Assembly (NCBI RefSeq): GCF_010500245.1
Contig: NZ_JAAGOX010000022.1
Span: forward strand, 248,001-312,000
DNA: 64,000 nucleotides
From: Ruegeria sp. PrR005
Lineage (GTDB): Bacteria; Pseudomonadota; Alphaproteobacteria; Rhodobacterales; Rhodobacteraceae
Direction of reading: 5' to 3'
The notes beneath the pieces were generated by a model. That model was not told where the DNA came from. It searched no databases and saw only the letters and a list, made by a program, of their open reading frames with translations. Positions 33,249 through 41,216 of the stretch are shown piece after piece. Positions within the stretch are counted from its first letter, which is position 1. Each line of letters opens with the position of its first letter. Position numbers and translations under genes: made by a program.

Positions 33249-35317
33249 GCCGGCACCTGCCCGACCAGCGAAGGCCGCGCCTCAAGCCCGATTTCCTCAA
33301 ACGAAAGTACCGGGTTCGAGATGCCGCGCGCCCGAAGGATGGTGCGCAGGAACCGCCGCCTGCGGGTCGAGGTGACAAGTGCCGCGAAAATCCCCTGGCT
33401 TGCGGTCTGGCCCAGGCGCCCCGCGATCCCGTCGGCCAGCCTGTTGAACAGGTCGGGCGGCAGCGCGATGTCCAGCCCGCCGCCCGCGCCATCCAGTTGA
33501 TAGGTGGCAAAGGTCTCTTCCCATTCCGGGGCCAGTTGCACCAGCGGGATCGAGCCGTCGGGCCGCTTCATCTCGGCCACCAGCTGGAAGCCCAGCCGCT
33601 GGCGGACATGTTCACAGATCGCCTCGGGCTGGGTGGTGGCGAGCCGCGCTTCGGCCACCGATTCCAGGATCAGCGGCATGTTGCGGATCGACACCCGTTC
33701 ATCCAGCAAGAGCCGCAGCACCGCGTGCAGCGTGTCGATCGGCACCTTGTCGGGGATCAGCTCGTCCAGCAGCTTGCGGTTGGCCTCGGCGCGGGCCGGA
33801 TCGGACAACAGCGTCATCTCCGACAGCAGCCGGCGCAGCGATTTGAGCGTCAGCAACCGGGCGAAGTTCTGCTTGATCACCTCCAGCAGATGGGTCGCCA
33901 GGATCTCGGGCGGGGCCACGATCGTGGCCCCCGACAGGGCCGCGCTTTCCTGATCCTTGGGCAGTATCCAGCGGGCGGGCGCACCATAGACCGGTTCGCT
34001 CACGTCCTTGCCATCGGGCAGGGCGTCGGGCTGGTCGGTCATCAAGGCCAGGATCAGATCGGGGTGCAGCACGCCACGGGCCTGCTCGACACCCTGCACC
34101 TTGATCACATAGGTCCCGGCGGGCAGCTCGGCCTGATCGGTCAGCCGGATGTCGGGCAGGATCAGCCCGTAGACCGAGGCGACATGGGTGCGCATATTGG
34201 CGATCCGGGCGTCAAGACCTGTGCCTGGGTCAAGCGCCATTGCCACCAGGTCGGGGGCGAATTCCAGATGCACATCGTCCAGGTCGAGGATATCGCCGAT
34301 GCCCTGACGCGCCGCCGGTGCCGCCTCGGCCCCGGCCCTTGCGGCGCTTTCCGCCGCCGCCCGTTGCTTGCGATACATCGACCAGGCGGCATATCCCAGC
34401 ACCGCACCGCCCGCGATAAAGGGCAGAAAGGGCAGGCCGGGCACGAGCGCGAACAGCACCATCAGCACCGCCACCGTGGCCAGCGCGGCGGGGTGCCGCC
34501 CAAGTTGTGCGAACAGCGCGGTATCGGTCGCCCCCTGGGTGCCGCCGCGCGCCAACAAGAGGGCCGAAGCGATCGAGATGATGACGGCGGGGATCTGCGA
34601 CACCAGCCCGTCGCCCACCGTCAGGATGGCATAGGTCTCGAACGCGGCGCCAACCGGCATGCCATGCACGATCACCCCCATGATCAGCCCCATCACCAGG
34701 TTCAAGAGCGTGATCAACAGCCCGGCGATGGCATCGCCCTTGACGAATTTCGACGCCCCGTCGAGCGAGCCGAAAAACGTGGTTTCCTGCTGTTCCAGCT
34801 CGCGCCGGGCCTTGGCCTGTTGGTGGTCGATGGCGCCCGCCGACATGTCGCTGTCGATGGCCAGCTGCTTGCCCGGCATCCCGTCCAGCGCAAAGCGCGC
34901 GCCGACCTCGGCCATGCGGGCGGCGCCCTTGGTGATCACCATGAAATTGACGATCAAGAGCACGCCAAACACCACGAGGCCCAGAAAGATGCTGCCGCTC
35001 ATCACGAACTGGGCAAACCCCTCGATCACGTCGCCCGCCGCGTTCGGCCCGGTATGCCCCTGACCGATGATCAGCTTGGTCGAGGAGACGTTCAGCGACA
35101 GCCGCAGCATCAGCGAGGCCAGCAGGATGGTCGGAAAGGATGAGAAATCCAGTGGCCGTTCGATGAACAGGGTCAGGGTAAAGATCAGGATCGCCAGCGC
35201 GAACGAGGCCGCCAGCCCGATATCCAGCACCCAGGCGGGCATCGGCAGGATCATCATTACGATGATCGCCATCAGCGCCAGCGACAGCAGAACTGTCGGG
35301 CTGAACAGCGTTCTCAT
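33245..35317 (-). CDS. flhA: Flagellar type III export protein FlhA
   Basis: A 690-residue FlhA, the main export-gate component. The N-terminal half has eight membrane helices with the FHIPEP signature region (PTILLASLMLRLSLNVSSTK near 65; FVMSGSIFLGLVVFGVLLIV near 110; FALDGMPGKQLAIDSDMSAG near 150). The C-terminal cytoplasmic domain (about 340-690) includes TDQAELPAGTYVIKVQGVEQ and FQLVAEMKRPDGSIPLVQLA. The ATG at 35317 (MRTLFSPTVLLSL) fits the family; a longer in-frame reading upstream is rejected. It lies 25 bases downstream of the transglycosylase gene. Confidence 0.97.
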   Translation of the reverse strand: MRTLFSPTVLLSLALMAIIVMMILPMPAWVLDIGLAASFALAILIFTLTLFIERPLDFSSFPTILLASLMLRLSLNVSSTKLIIGQGHTGPNAAGDVIEGFAQFVMSGSIFLGLVVFGVLLIVNFMVITKGAARMAEVGARFALDGMPGKQLAIDSDMSAGAIDHQQAKARRELEQQETTFFGSLDGASKFVKGDAIAGLLITLLNLVMGLIMGVIVHGMPVGAAFETYAILTVGDGLVSQIPAVIISIASALLLARGGTQGATDTALFAQLGRHPAALATVAVLMVLFALVPGLPFLPFIAGGAVLGYAAWSMYRKQRAAAESAARAGAEAAPAARQGIGDILDLDDVHLEFAPDLVAMALDPGTGLDARIANMRTHVASVYGLILPDIRLTDQAELPAGTYVIKVQGVEQARGVLHPDLILALMTDQPDALPDGKDVSEPVYGAPARWILPKDQESAALSGATIVAPPEILATHLLEVIKQNFARLLTLKSLRRLLSEMTLLSDPARAEANRKLLDELIPDKVPIDTLHAVLRLLLDERVSIRNMPLILESVAEARLATTQPEAICEHVRQRLGFQLVAEMKRPDGSIPLVQLAPEWEETFATYQLDGAGGGLDIALPPDLFNRLADGIAGRLGQTASQGIFAALVTSTRRRRFLRTILRARGISNPVLSFEEIGLEARPSLVGQVPA

Positions 35318-35342
35318 GTCAATTTTCGGCAAGGCGGCGATC

Positions 35343-36059
35343 CTAGTTGAACGGGATAAAGGCACGGCCGGCCTGGCCTGTGGCGACAAGCGAGCCCAGG
35401 CGCGTTCCGCCCGCAGGCGTCTGGCCGCCAAGGGCGATCAGCGGCCGCGCCCGCGCGGCGGTCAGCGATCCGGTACGGGGCTCCGGGGCGGCATCTTCCA
35501 GCCGGACCCGCGTTGTTTCGAACCGGGCGGCATAGGCATCGGCCAGCGACTGGGTGCGCGAATGAAATGCGCCCGCCGCCGCCTTCCACGAACCCAGCTC
35601 GCCATAGAGGTCCTTGAGAAAGCGGGCGGCGTAATCGGCGTTGATCTCGGGGTCGAACATATCGTCGATCGAGCGGAAGGCCTGACTGTGCCAGCGGTAA
35701 TTGATCTGGAAACACCCCACGTCGAAACTGCGCGCGCCCGACTTGAACCGTTCAAAGACAAACTTCTGCGCGGCGGTCTGCGAGGGGAACCAGTGACCGA
35801 CACCCTCCATGTTGACGGTCCAGGGCCAGGGTTCCAGCGCGCCGCCGCTGCTGCGCCCGGTTTCGACCCGGGTGATCGCGCGCAGTACGTCAAGCGGCAC
35901 GTCATGCGTGCGCGCCGCGCGCCGGGCCGCCATGTCGCACAGACCCGAGGTGCCGGGATCGACCGTTGCCGCCGCCGGATCGGCCAGTGCAAGCATCCAC
36001 AAGACCGCCAGCCGCACCGCGGGCGCAAGAATGGTATTCGGGATGCAATGTCTGGGCAT
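35343..36059 (-). CDS. Lytic transglycosylase-fold protein at the head of the flhA operon (SltF-like)
   Basis: A 238-residue secreted protein with an SLT (lysozyme-like) domain, which would cut peptidoglycan to let the rod through. After a hydrophobic N-terminus (about residues 11-31), the catalytic Glu is likely E66 in AITRVETGRS. Further SLT features are SGARSFDVGCFQINYRWHSQ near 115 and AARFLKDLYGELGSWKAAAG near 150. The C-terminal 45 residues look disordered. It lies 25 bases before flhA on the same strand, as expected for a flagellum-dedicated enzyme such as Rhodobacter SltF. FlgJ-type rod cap/muramidase is not in the window, and this enzyme may fill that gap. Confidence 0.82.
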   Translation of the reverse strand: MPRHCIPNTILAPAVRLAVLWMLALADPAAATVDPGTSGLCDMAARRAARTHDVPLDVLRAITRVETGRSSGGALEPWPWTVNMEGVGHWFPSQTAAQKFVFERFKSGARSFDVGCFQINYRWHSQAFRSIDDMFDPEINADYAARFLKDLYGELGSWKAAAGAFHSRTQSLADAYAARFETTRVRLEDAAPEPRTGSLTAARARPLIALGGQTPAGGTRLGSLVATGQAGRAFIPFN

Positions 36060-36109
36060 TCTGCCTGTCCGGGATTCTTCCGCTCCCCGGGACGTTATCG
36101 GCAGGTCCG

Positions 36110-36124
36110 TTTACAACGGGTTAG
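36110..36124 (+). promoter_or_regulatory. Weak CtrA-like site upstream of the transglycosylase-flhA operon
   Basis: TTTA (36110-36113), seven bases, then TTAG (36121-36124): two mismatches from TTAA-N7-TTAA. It is 51 bases upstream of the transglycosylase start. The match is the poorest of the four sites listed, and I include it only because the position is comparable. Confidence 0.22.
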
Positions 36125-36143
36125 CGCGGGCGGATTTCCAGGG

Positions 36144-36755
36144 TCAGGCCGGGTGGCGGGACATGAACCGGTCGATGTCGGTCTCTGACGGGGCAACGCC
36201 GGTGAACACCTCGACATAGTCGGGCATATTGGCCAGCCGGGTCTCGGGGTTTTCCTCGATCCGCATCGAGATATAGCCGACCTGAGTATACATCACCGTC
36301 ATCGCCCGCACATTGGCCTGCTGCGCGGAATAGCCGAACCGCAGGAACATTCCGGCGACCGCGTCCTGCCGCGCCAGATCGGCCTGGTCGAGCCGCGCCT
36401 GAAGCCCGGCGTCGTTGCGCGCCCAGTTGCGAATCGCCAGATCCAGCCGGGCATCGAACAATGCGTCGTCCAGCCAGCAATCGAACAGGTTGAACATCGC
36501 CTCGACGATGCTTTCGGCAAAGGCCTCGGTCCGGGCCACCAGATTGCCGGTGTTCTTTTCCTCCCAGCGGCGCACCATCGCCTCCAAGAGAGCCTCGCGA
36601 TCCTTGAAATGCCAGTAAAAACCCGATCGCGCGACGCCAAGTTTCTGCGCCAGCGGCATGATCTTGACCGCTTCGACCCCGCTCTCGGTCAGCAGGTCAT
36701 AGGCAGCCGTCAGCCAGGCGGCCTCGGTGCTGGAGGGTTTGGGCGCGATTGTCAT
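36144..36755 (-). CDS. TetR-family transcriptional regulator, divergent from mttB2
   Basis: A 203-residue TetR-type repressor. The N-terminal HTH (about 10-60) is clear: AAYDLLTESGVEAVKIMPLA then KLGVARSGFYWHFKDREALL. The C-terminal ligand/dimer domain is helical (FDCWLDDALFDARLDLAIRN near 92). The ATG at 36755 is preferred; an in-frame upstream start would run into the operator region. It is divergent from the mttB2 operon, with a good palindrome (36796-36813) between them, so it most likely represses that operon and itself until an amine-type ligand binds. Ligand identity is inferred only from context. Confidence 0.9.
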   Translation of the reverse strand: MTIAPKPSSTEAAWLTAAYDLLTESGVEAVKIMPLAQKLGVARSGFYWHFKDREALLEAMVRRWEEKNTGNLVARTEAFAESIVEAMFNLFDCWLDDALFDARLDLAIRNWARNDAGLQARLDQADLARQDAVAGMFLRFGYSAQQANVRAMTVMYTQVGYISMRIEENPETRLANMPDYVEVFTGVAPSETDIDRFMSRHPA

Positions 36756-36795
36756 GGCGCAAGATCTAGCATCCTCGACACCACTGCACAAGTTA

Positions 36796-36813
36796 CTTGA
36801 CACAAGTGTCGAG
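36796..36813. promoter_or_regulatory. Palindromic operator and -35-like element between tetR and mttB2
   Basis: CTTGACAC (36796-36803) and GTGTCGAG (36806-36813) are inverted around AA, with seven of eight pairs matching. The core GACAC/GTGTC is perfect. A TTGACA hexamer (36797-36802) lies inside it, so a repressor bound here would cover the promoter of mttB2. A partial direct copy, CACAAGT, is at 36787-36793. No clear -10 is visible at 17 bases. Confidence 0.6.
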
Positions 36814-36859
36814 TCACGCACAGATAGATCAGTTTCGCTGTTTATCGCAGGTTTCACCC

Positions 36860-38428
36860 ATGACCGATCAGACGCCCCCCAGGTCGCGGCGCGCGCGCCG
36901 CAGTTCCGACAAATCCAGCCGGTCGGCCGAACCGGGACAGAACCTGCACCTGCGGGTGCCCTACATCACCCGCAAGATCCCGACCTACGATCTGCTGGGC
37001 GAAGAGGCGCTGGAGAAGATCGAGGCCACCGCCGACCGTATCCTTGCCGAGATCGGGATCGAGTTGCGCGACGACGAAGAGAGCATGACGCTCTACAAGA
37101 AGGCGGGCGCGCAGGTGACCGAACTGCGCGCCAACACCTGGAATGTCCGGTTCGAACCGGGCATGCTGCGCGAGATCCTGAAAACCGCGCCTGCGCGCTT
37201 TACCCAGCATGCGCGCAACCCGGCCAACAATGTCGATATCGGCGGCGACGCGATGGTGTTCGCGCCCGCCTATGGCTCGCCCTTCGTGATGGATATGGAC
37301 AATGGCCGCCGCTACGGTACCATCCAGGACTTCCAGAACCTGATCAAGCTGGGTCAGTCCTCGCCCTGGCTGCACCATTCCGGCGGCACTATCTGCGAAC
37401 CCACCGATATCCCGGTGAACAAGCGGCACCTGGACATGGTCTATGCCCACATGCGCTATTCAGACCGGGCCTTTCTGGGTTCGATCACCGCGCCCGAACG
37501 CGCCGCCGACAGTATCGAGATGTGCCGCATCCTGTTCGGGGCAGAGTTTGTTGACCAGAACTGCGTCATCATGGGCAATTTCAACACCACCTCGCCGCTG
37601 GTGATCGACGGGGTCACGGCGGCGGGCATCCGTACCTATGCGGCGGCGGGGCAGGGGTCGATCCACCTGCCGTTCCTCTTGGGTGGTGCCGTGTCGCCGC
37701 TGACCATGGCAGGGGCCGTGGCGCAGTGCCTGGCCGAATCCATGGCCTCCTGCGCCATCGCCCAGCTGACCCGTCCGGGGGCGCCGGCCATTCTGGCCGG
37801 GTTCCTGTCGTCGATGAGCTTGCGCACGGGCAGCCCGACCTTCGGCACGCCGGAACCGGCGCTGGGATCGCTGGTGATGGGCCAGCTGGCGCGCCGTCTG
37901 AACATGCCGCTGCGCTGCGCCGGCAACTTCTCGACCTCCAAGGCGCCCGACGGGCAGGCCATGCAGCAGGCGATGATGTCGATGATGTCGGCGGTGCAGG
38001 GCGGGGCGAACTATATCCTGCATTCGGCCGGTTTCGTCGACGGTCTGCTCAGCATGTCCTACGAGAAATTCGTGATGGACACCGATATGTGCGGGGCGCT
38101 GCATTCCTATCTGGCCGGGATCGAGGTGAACGAGGATACGCTTGGCTTCGACGCGCTGGCGCAGAATGGCCCGGGCGAGCATATGTTCGGCACCGACCAC
38201 ACCCTGCGCCACTATGAAACCGCCTATTGGGATAGCGGGTTGAACGACGACCAGACCCACGAGACCTGGTTCGAACAGGGCAGCGCCGACTATGCCATCC
38301 GCGCCAACAAGCGGTGGAAGGACATCCTGAACAGCTACGAGGCACCGGCGATGGACGACGCCACCAATGAGGCGTTGCGCGATTTCATCGACCGCAAGAA
38401 AGCCTCCATGCCCGATGCCTGGTACTGA
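36860..38428 (+). CDS. Trimethylamine methyltransferase (MttB) superfamily protein, non-pyrrolysine copy 2
   Basis: A 522-residue MttB-superfamily protein and paralogue of the one at 2079. No amber codon interrupts it, so it is of the non-pyrrolysine type, whose known members demethylate glycine betaine, proline betaine or carnitine using a corrinoid acceptor. Shared regions: IGGDAMVFAPAYGSPFVMDM near 122, SLRTGSPTFGTPEPALGSLV near 323, GGANYILHSAGFVDGLLSMS near 379. The N-terminal tail is basic and serine-rich (SRRARRSSDKSSRSAEPG). The ATG at 36860 is chosen; a TTG in frame at 36797 coincides with the operator. It heads mttB2, TMADH-like 1, ProC-like, TMADH-like 2 with gaps of 9, 1 and overlap of 4 bases. 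Confidence 0.88.
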   Translation: MTDQTPPRSRRARRSSDKSSRSAEPGQNLHLRVPYITRKIPTYDLLGEEALEKIEATADRILAEIGIELRDDEESMTLYKKAGAQVTELRANTWNVRFEPGMLREILKTAPARFTQHARNPANNVDIGGDAMVFAPAYGSPFVMDMDNGRRYGTIQDFQNLIKLGQSSPWLHHSGGTICEPTDIPVNKRHLDMVYAHMRYSDRAFLGSITAPERAADSIEMCRILFGAEFVDQNCVIMGNFNTTSPLVIDGVTAAGIRTYAAAGQGSIHLPFLLGGAVSPLTMAGAVAQCLAESMASCAIAQLTRPGAPAILAGFLSSMSLRTGSPTFGTPEPALGSLVMGQLARRLNMPLRCAGNFSTSKAPDGQAMQQAMMSMMSAVQGGANYILHSAGFVDGLLSMSYEKFVMDTDMCGALHSYLAGIEVNEDTLGFDALAQNGPGEHMFGTDHTLRHYETAYWDSGLNDDQTHETWFEQGSADYAIRANKRWKDILNSYEAPAMDDATNEALRDFIDRKKASMPDAWY

Positions 38429-38437
38429 GGAAACCCC

Positions 38438-40483
38438 ATGTCTCGCGACCCGCTAATGCAACCCTATCAGCTGAAACACCTGACCCTGAAAAACCGGATC
38501 ATGACCACCAGTCATGAACCGGCCTATCCCGAGGACGGCCTGCCCAAGGACCGCTATCGCGCCTATCACGTCGAACGCGCCAAGGCGGGCGTGGCGATGA
38601 CCATGACCGCCGGGTCCGCCTCGGTCAGCCGAGACAGCCCGCCGGTGTTCAACAACATCCTGGTCTGGCGTGACGAGGTGGTGGGCTGGATGAAGAAGCT
38701 GGCCGACGAATGCCACGACCACGGCTGCGCGGTGATGATCCAACTGACCCACCTTGGCCGCCGCACCGGCTGGGACAAGGGCGCATGGCTGCCTTCGGTC
38801 AGCTCGACATCCGACCGGGAACCGGCGCACCGCCGGTTCCCGAAACTGGCCGAGGAGTGGGACATTTCCCGCATCATCGGCGATTTCGCCGATGCCGCCG
38901 AAAAGATGAAACTGGCGGGGCTGGACGGGGTCGAGATCATGACCCATGGCCACCTGCTGGATCAGTTCATGTCGCCGCTCAGCAACGAGCTCGACGGCCC
39001 CTATGGCAAGGCGACGCTGCAAACCCGGATGCAACTGACGCTCGACATCATCGACGCGGTGCGCAAGCGGGTGGGTGAGGATTTTATCGTCGGCACCCGC
39101 TTTGCCCCCGACGAGGCGCAGACGGGCGGCATCACCGAAGAGATGGGCATGCAGATCGCCCATATGTTCAAGGCGACCGGGCAGCTCGATTATCTCAATA
39201 TCAACCGGGGCCGGATCCATACCGACCCGGCGATGACTGACATGATCCCAGTACAGGGGATGAAGGCCGCGCCGCATCTCGATTTCGCCGGGCGGGTCCG
39301 GGCCGAGGTGGGGATGCCCACCTTCCACGCTTCAAAAATCCCCGATGTTGCCACCGCGCGCCATGCCATTGTCACCGGGCAGCTCGACATGGTGGGCATG
39401 ACCCGCGCCCATATGGCCGACCCCTATCTGGTGCAAAAGATCGTCGAGGGGCGCGAACACGACATCCGCCCCTGTGTCGGCGCCACCTATTGCCTCGACC
39501 GGATCTATCAGGCGGGCGAGGCGCTCTGCATCCACAACCCGGCCACCGGGCGCGAACTGACCATGCCGCATCAGATCCCGGCGGCGGAGACCCGCAAGCG
39601 GGTGGTGATTGTCGGCGCCGGTCCTGCGGGGCTCGAGGCCGCGCGCGTCGCCGCCGAGCGCGGCCACCTTGTGACCGTGTTCGAGGCTCAGCCTGACCCC
39701 GGCGGCCAGATCCGCCTGACCGTGCAAAACCCGCGCCGCCGCGAGATGATCGGCATTGTCGACTGGCGCATGGCGCAATGCGCCGCCCGCGATGTCGCGT
39801 TTCACTTCAACACCTGGGCCGAGGTCGCGGATGTGACCGCGCTGAACCCCGATGTGGTGATCGTCGCCACCGGCGGCCTGCCCAACACCAAACTCTTCGA
39901 ATCCGGGCATGAGAACGACCTGCTGGTCAGCGCCTGGGACATGATCTCGGGCGATGTGAAACCGGGGCGCGAGGTGCTGATCTATGACGAAAGCGGCGAC
40001 CACCCGGGCGTGATGGCGGCCGAGATCGCCGCCAATGCTGGCGCCAAGGTCGAGGTGATGACCCCCGATCGCAGCTTTGCCCCCGATATCATGGGCATGA
40101 ACCTGGTGCCCTATATGCGCGCGCTTCAGGACAAGGATGTGACCTTTACCGTCACCCGTCGCCTGCTGGACGTGACCCGCGACGGTAACCGGCTGCGCGC
40201 CAAAATCGGTACCGATTACAGCAGCTTTGCCAAGGACCAGACCTATGATCAGGTGGTGGTGAACTATGGCACCATGCCGATGGCCGACCTCTATTTCGAA
40301 TTGCGCCCGCTGTCGCGCAACGGGGGCGAGGTCGACTATCAGGCGCTGATCGACGGGCGGCCGCAGGAGGTCGAAACCAACCCCGACGGCGCGTTCCAGC
40401 TCTTCCGCATTGGCGACGCGGTCAGCGCCCGCAACACCCATGCCGCGATTTATGACGCGCTGAGGCTGATGAAGGACATCTGA
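38438..40483 (+). CDS. TMADH/2,4-dienoyl-CoA reductase family flavoprotein (N-methylproline demethylase StcD-like)
   Basis: A 681-residue oxidoreductase with an N-terminal FMN-binding TIM barrel (about 1-340; MQPYQLKHLTLKNRIMTTSH), a cysteine cluster, and a C-terminal FAD/NAD(P) domain (VVIVGAGPAGLEAARVAAER near 389). Relatives oxidatively remove N-methyl groups from trimethylamine, dimethylglycine or N-methylproline. The iron-sulfur ligands are unusual: C346, C352 and C364 are present, but the position of the second ligand is A349 (RPCVGATYC). I believe this occurs in StcD-like proteins too. It starts 9 bases after mttB2, with GAGGAAA before the ATG. Substrate is likely the methylated amine left after, or parallel to, the MttB step; this is inference. 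Confidence 0.82.
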   Translation: MSRDPLMQPYQLKHLTLKNRIMTTSHEPAYPEDGLPKDRYRAYHVERAKAGVAMTMTAGSASVSRDSPPVFNNILVWRDEVVGWMKKLADECHDHGCAVMIQLTHLGRRTGWDKGAWLPSVSSTSDREPAHRRFPKLAEEWDISRIIGDFADAAEKMKLAGLDGVEIMTHGHLLDQFMSPLSNELDGPYGKATLQTRMQLTLDIIDAVRKRVGEDFIVGTRFAPDEAQTGGITEEMGMQIAHMFKATGQLDYLNINRGRIHTDPAMTDMIPVQGMKAAPHLDFAGRVRAEVGMPTFHASKIPDVATARHAIVTGQLDMVGMTRAHMADPYLVQKIVEGREHDIRPCVGATYCLDRIYQAGEALCIHNPATGRELTMPHQIPAAETRKRVVIVGAGPAGLEAARVAAERGHLVTVFEAQPDPGGQIRLTVQNPRRREMIGIVDWRMAQCAARDVAFHFNTWAEVADVTALNPDVVIVATGGLPNTKLFESGHENDLLVSAWDMISGDVKPGREVLIYDESGDHPGVMAAEIAANAGAKVEVMTPDRSFAPDIMGMNLVPYMRALQDKDVTFTVTRRLLDVTRDGNRLRAKIGTDYSSFAKDQTYDQVVVNYGTMPMADLYFELRPLSRNGGEVDYQALIDGRPQEVETNPDGAFQLFRIGDAVSARNTHAAIYDALRLMKDI

Positions 40484-40484
40484 C

Positions 40485-41216
40485 ATGCGCATCGGGGTGA
40501 TCGGAACCGGAACCATCGCAACCGCCGTCGTGCACGGCATCGCGGGCGCCGGGCATGCGATCACCGTATCCGAACGCAGCGCGGCCAATGCGCAGGCCTT
40601 GGCCGCCGCTTACCCCAATGTCTCGGTCGCCTCAAATCAGGCGGTCGCGGACGCCAGCGATATCGTCATCCTCGGGCTGATGGCCGAAAAGGCGTCGGGC
40701 ATCCTTGGTGCCTTGACCTTTCGCACCGATCAGCAGGTGATCACCCTGATGGCGGGCGCCACGCTGGAGGAGGTGGCACAGATGGTCGCCCCCGCCCGCG
40801 CCGCCGCGATCATGATGCCCTTTCCGGGCATCGCACAGGGCGGCTCGCCCATCATGATGCAGGGCGACGCCGATCTGGTCCGCGCATTGTTTGGCGCGCG
40901 CAACCAGATCTTTGCGCTGAAGGACGCCGCCGAGATGGCGGCCTATCTCTGCGCCCAGGCGGTGCTGTCGCCAGTCACCCGGATGGTGGATGATGCGGCG
41001 GGCTGGCTCTCCTCCCGCGTCTCGGACCCCGTGCAGGGAGAGGCATTCCTGCGCGCGCTCGTCGCCTCCAGCCTCGCGGGCAGCGACTGTGCCAGCCTGA
41101 TCGCGGCGCTGAATACGCCGGGCGGCTACAACCAGCGCCTGCGCCTGCATATGGAGGACTCGGGCATGGGCGACAGCCTGCGTGCGGGGCTTGATAGGCT
41201 GGAGCAAGACGCATGA
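40485..41216 (+). CDS. Pyrroline-5-carboxylate reductase (ProC)-like NAD(P)-dependent enzyme
   Basis: A 243-residue protein with an N-terminal Rossmann fold (MRIGVIGTGTIATAVVHGIA, GxGxxA at residues 7-12) and a helical C-terminal domain like ProC (SSLAGSDCASLIAALNTPGG near 204). Family similarity includes QQVITLMAGATLEEVAQMV and MMPFPGIAQGGSP, which resemble the ProC stretches for P5C binding. It is shorter than typical ProC (about 270). It is packed between two TMADH-like genes (1-base gap before, ATGA overlap after), so it acts in the same pathway rather than in proline synthesis. A cyclic imine or an opine-type reaction is plausible; a substrate is not shown. Confidence 0.78.
   Translation: MRIGVIGTGTIATAVVHGIAGAGHAITVSERSAANAQALAAAYPNVSVASNQAVADASDIVILGLMAEKASGILGALTFRTDQQVITLMAGATLEEVAQMVAPARAAAIMMPFPGIAQGGSPIMMQGDADLVRALFGARNQIFALKDAAEMAAYLCAQAVLSPVTRMVDDAAGWLSSRVSDPVQGEAFLRALVASSLAGSDCASLIAALNTPGGYNQRLRLHMEDSGMGDSLRAGLDRLEQDA

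Noticed and set aside
33497-35143. Plus-strand open frame of 548 codons opposite flhA
   Set aside because: His/Gln/Arg-rich translation, characteristic of a shadow frame; flhA is certain.
2079-38428. Possible pyrrolysine (amber) codon in the two MttB-like genes
   Set aside because: Both frames are open without an internal TAG, and full length is reached in one frame, so they are non-pyrrolysine members.
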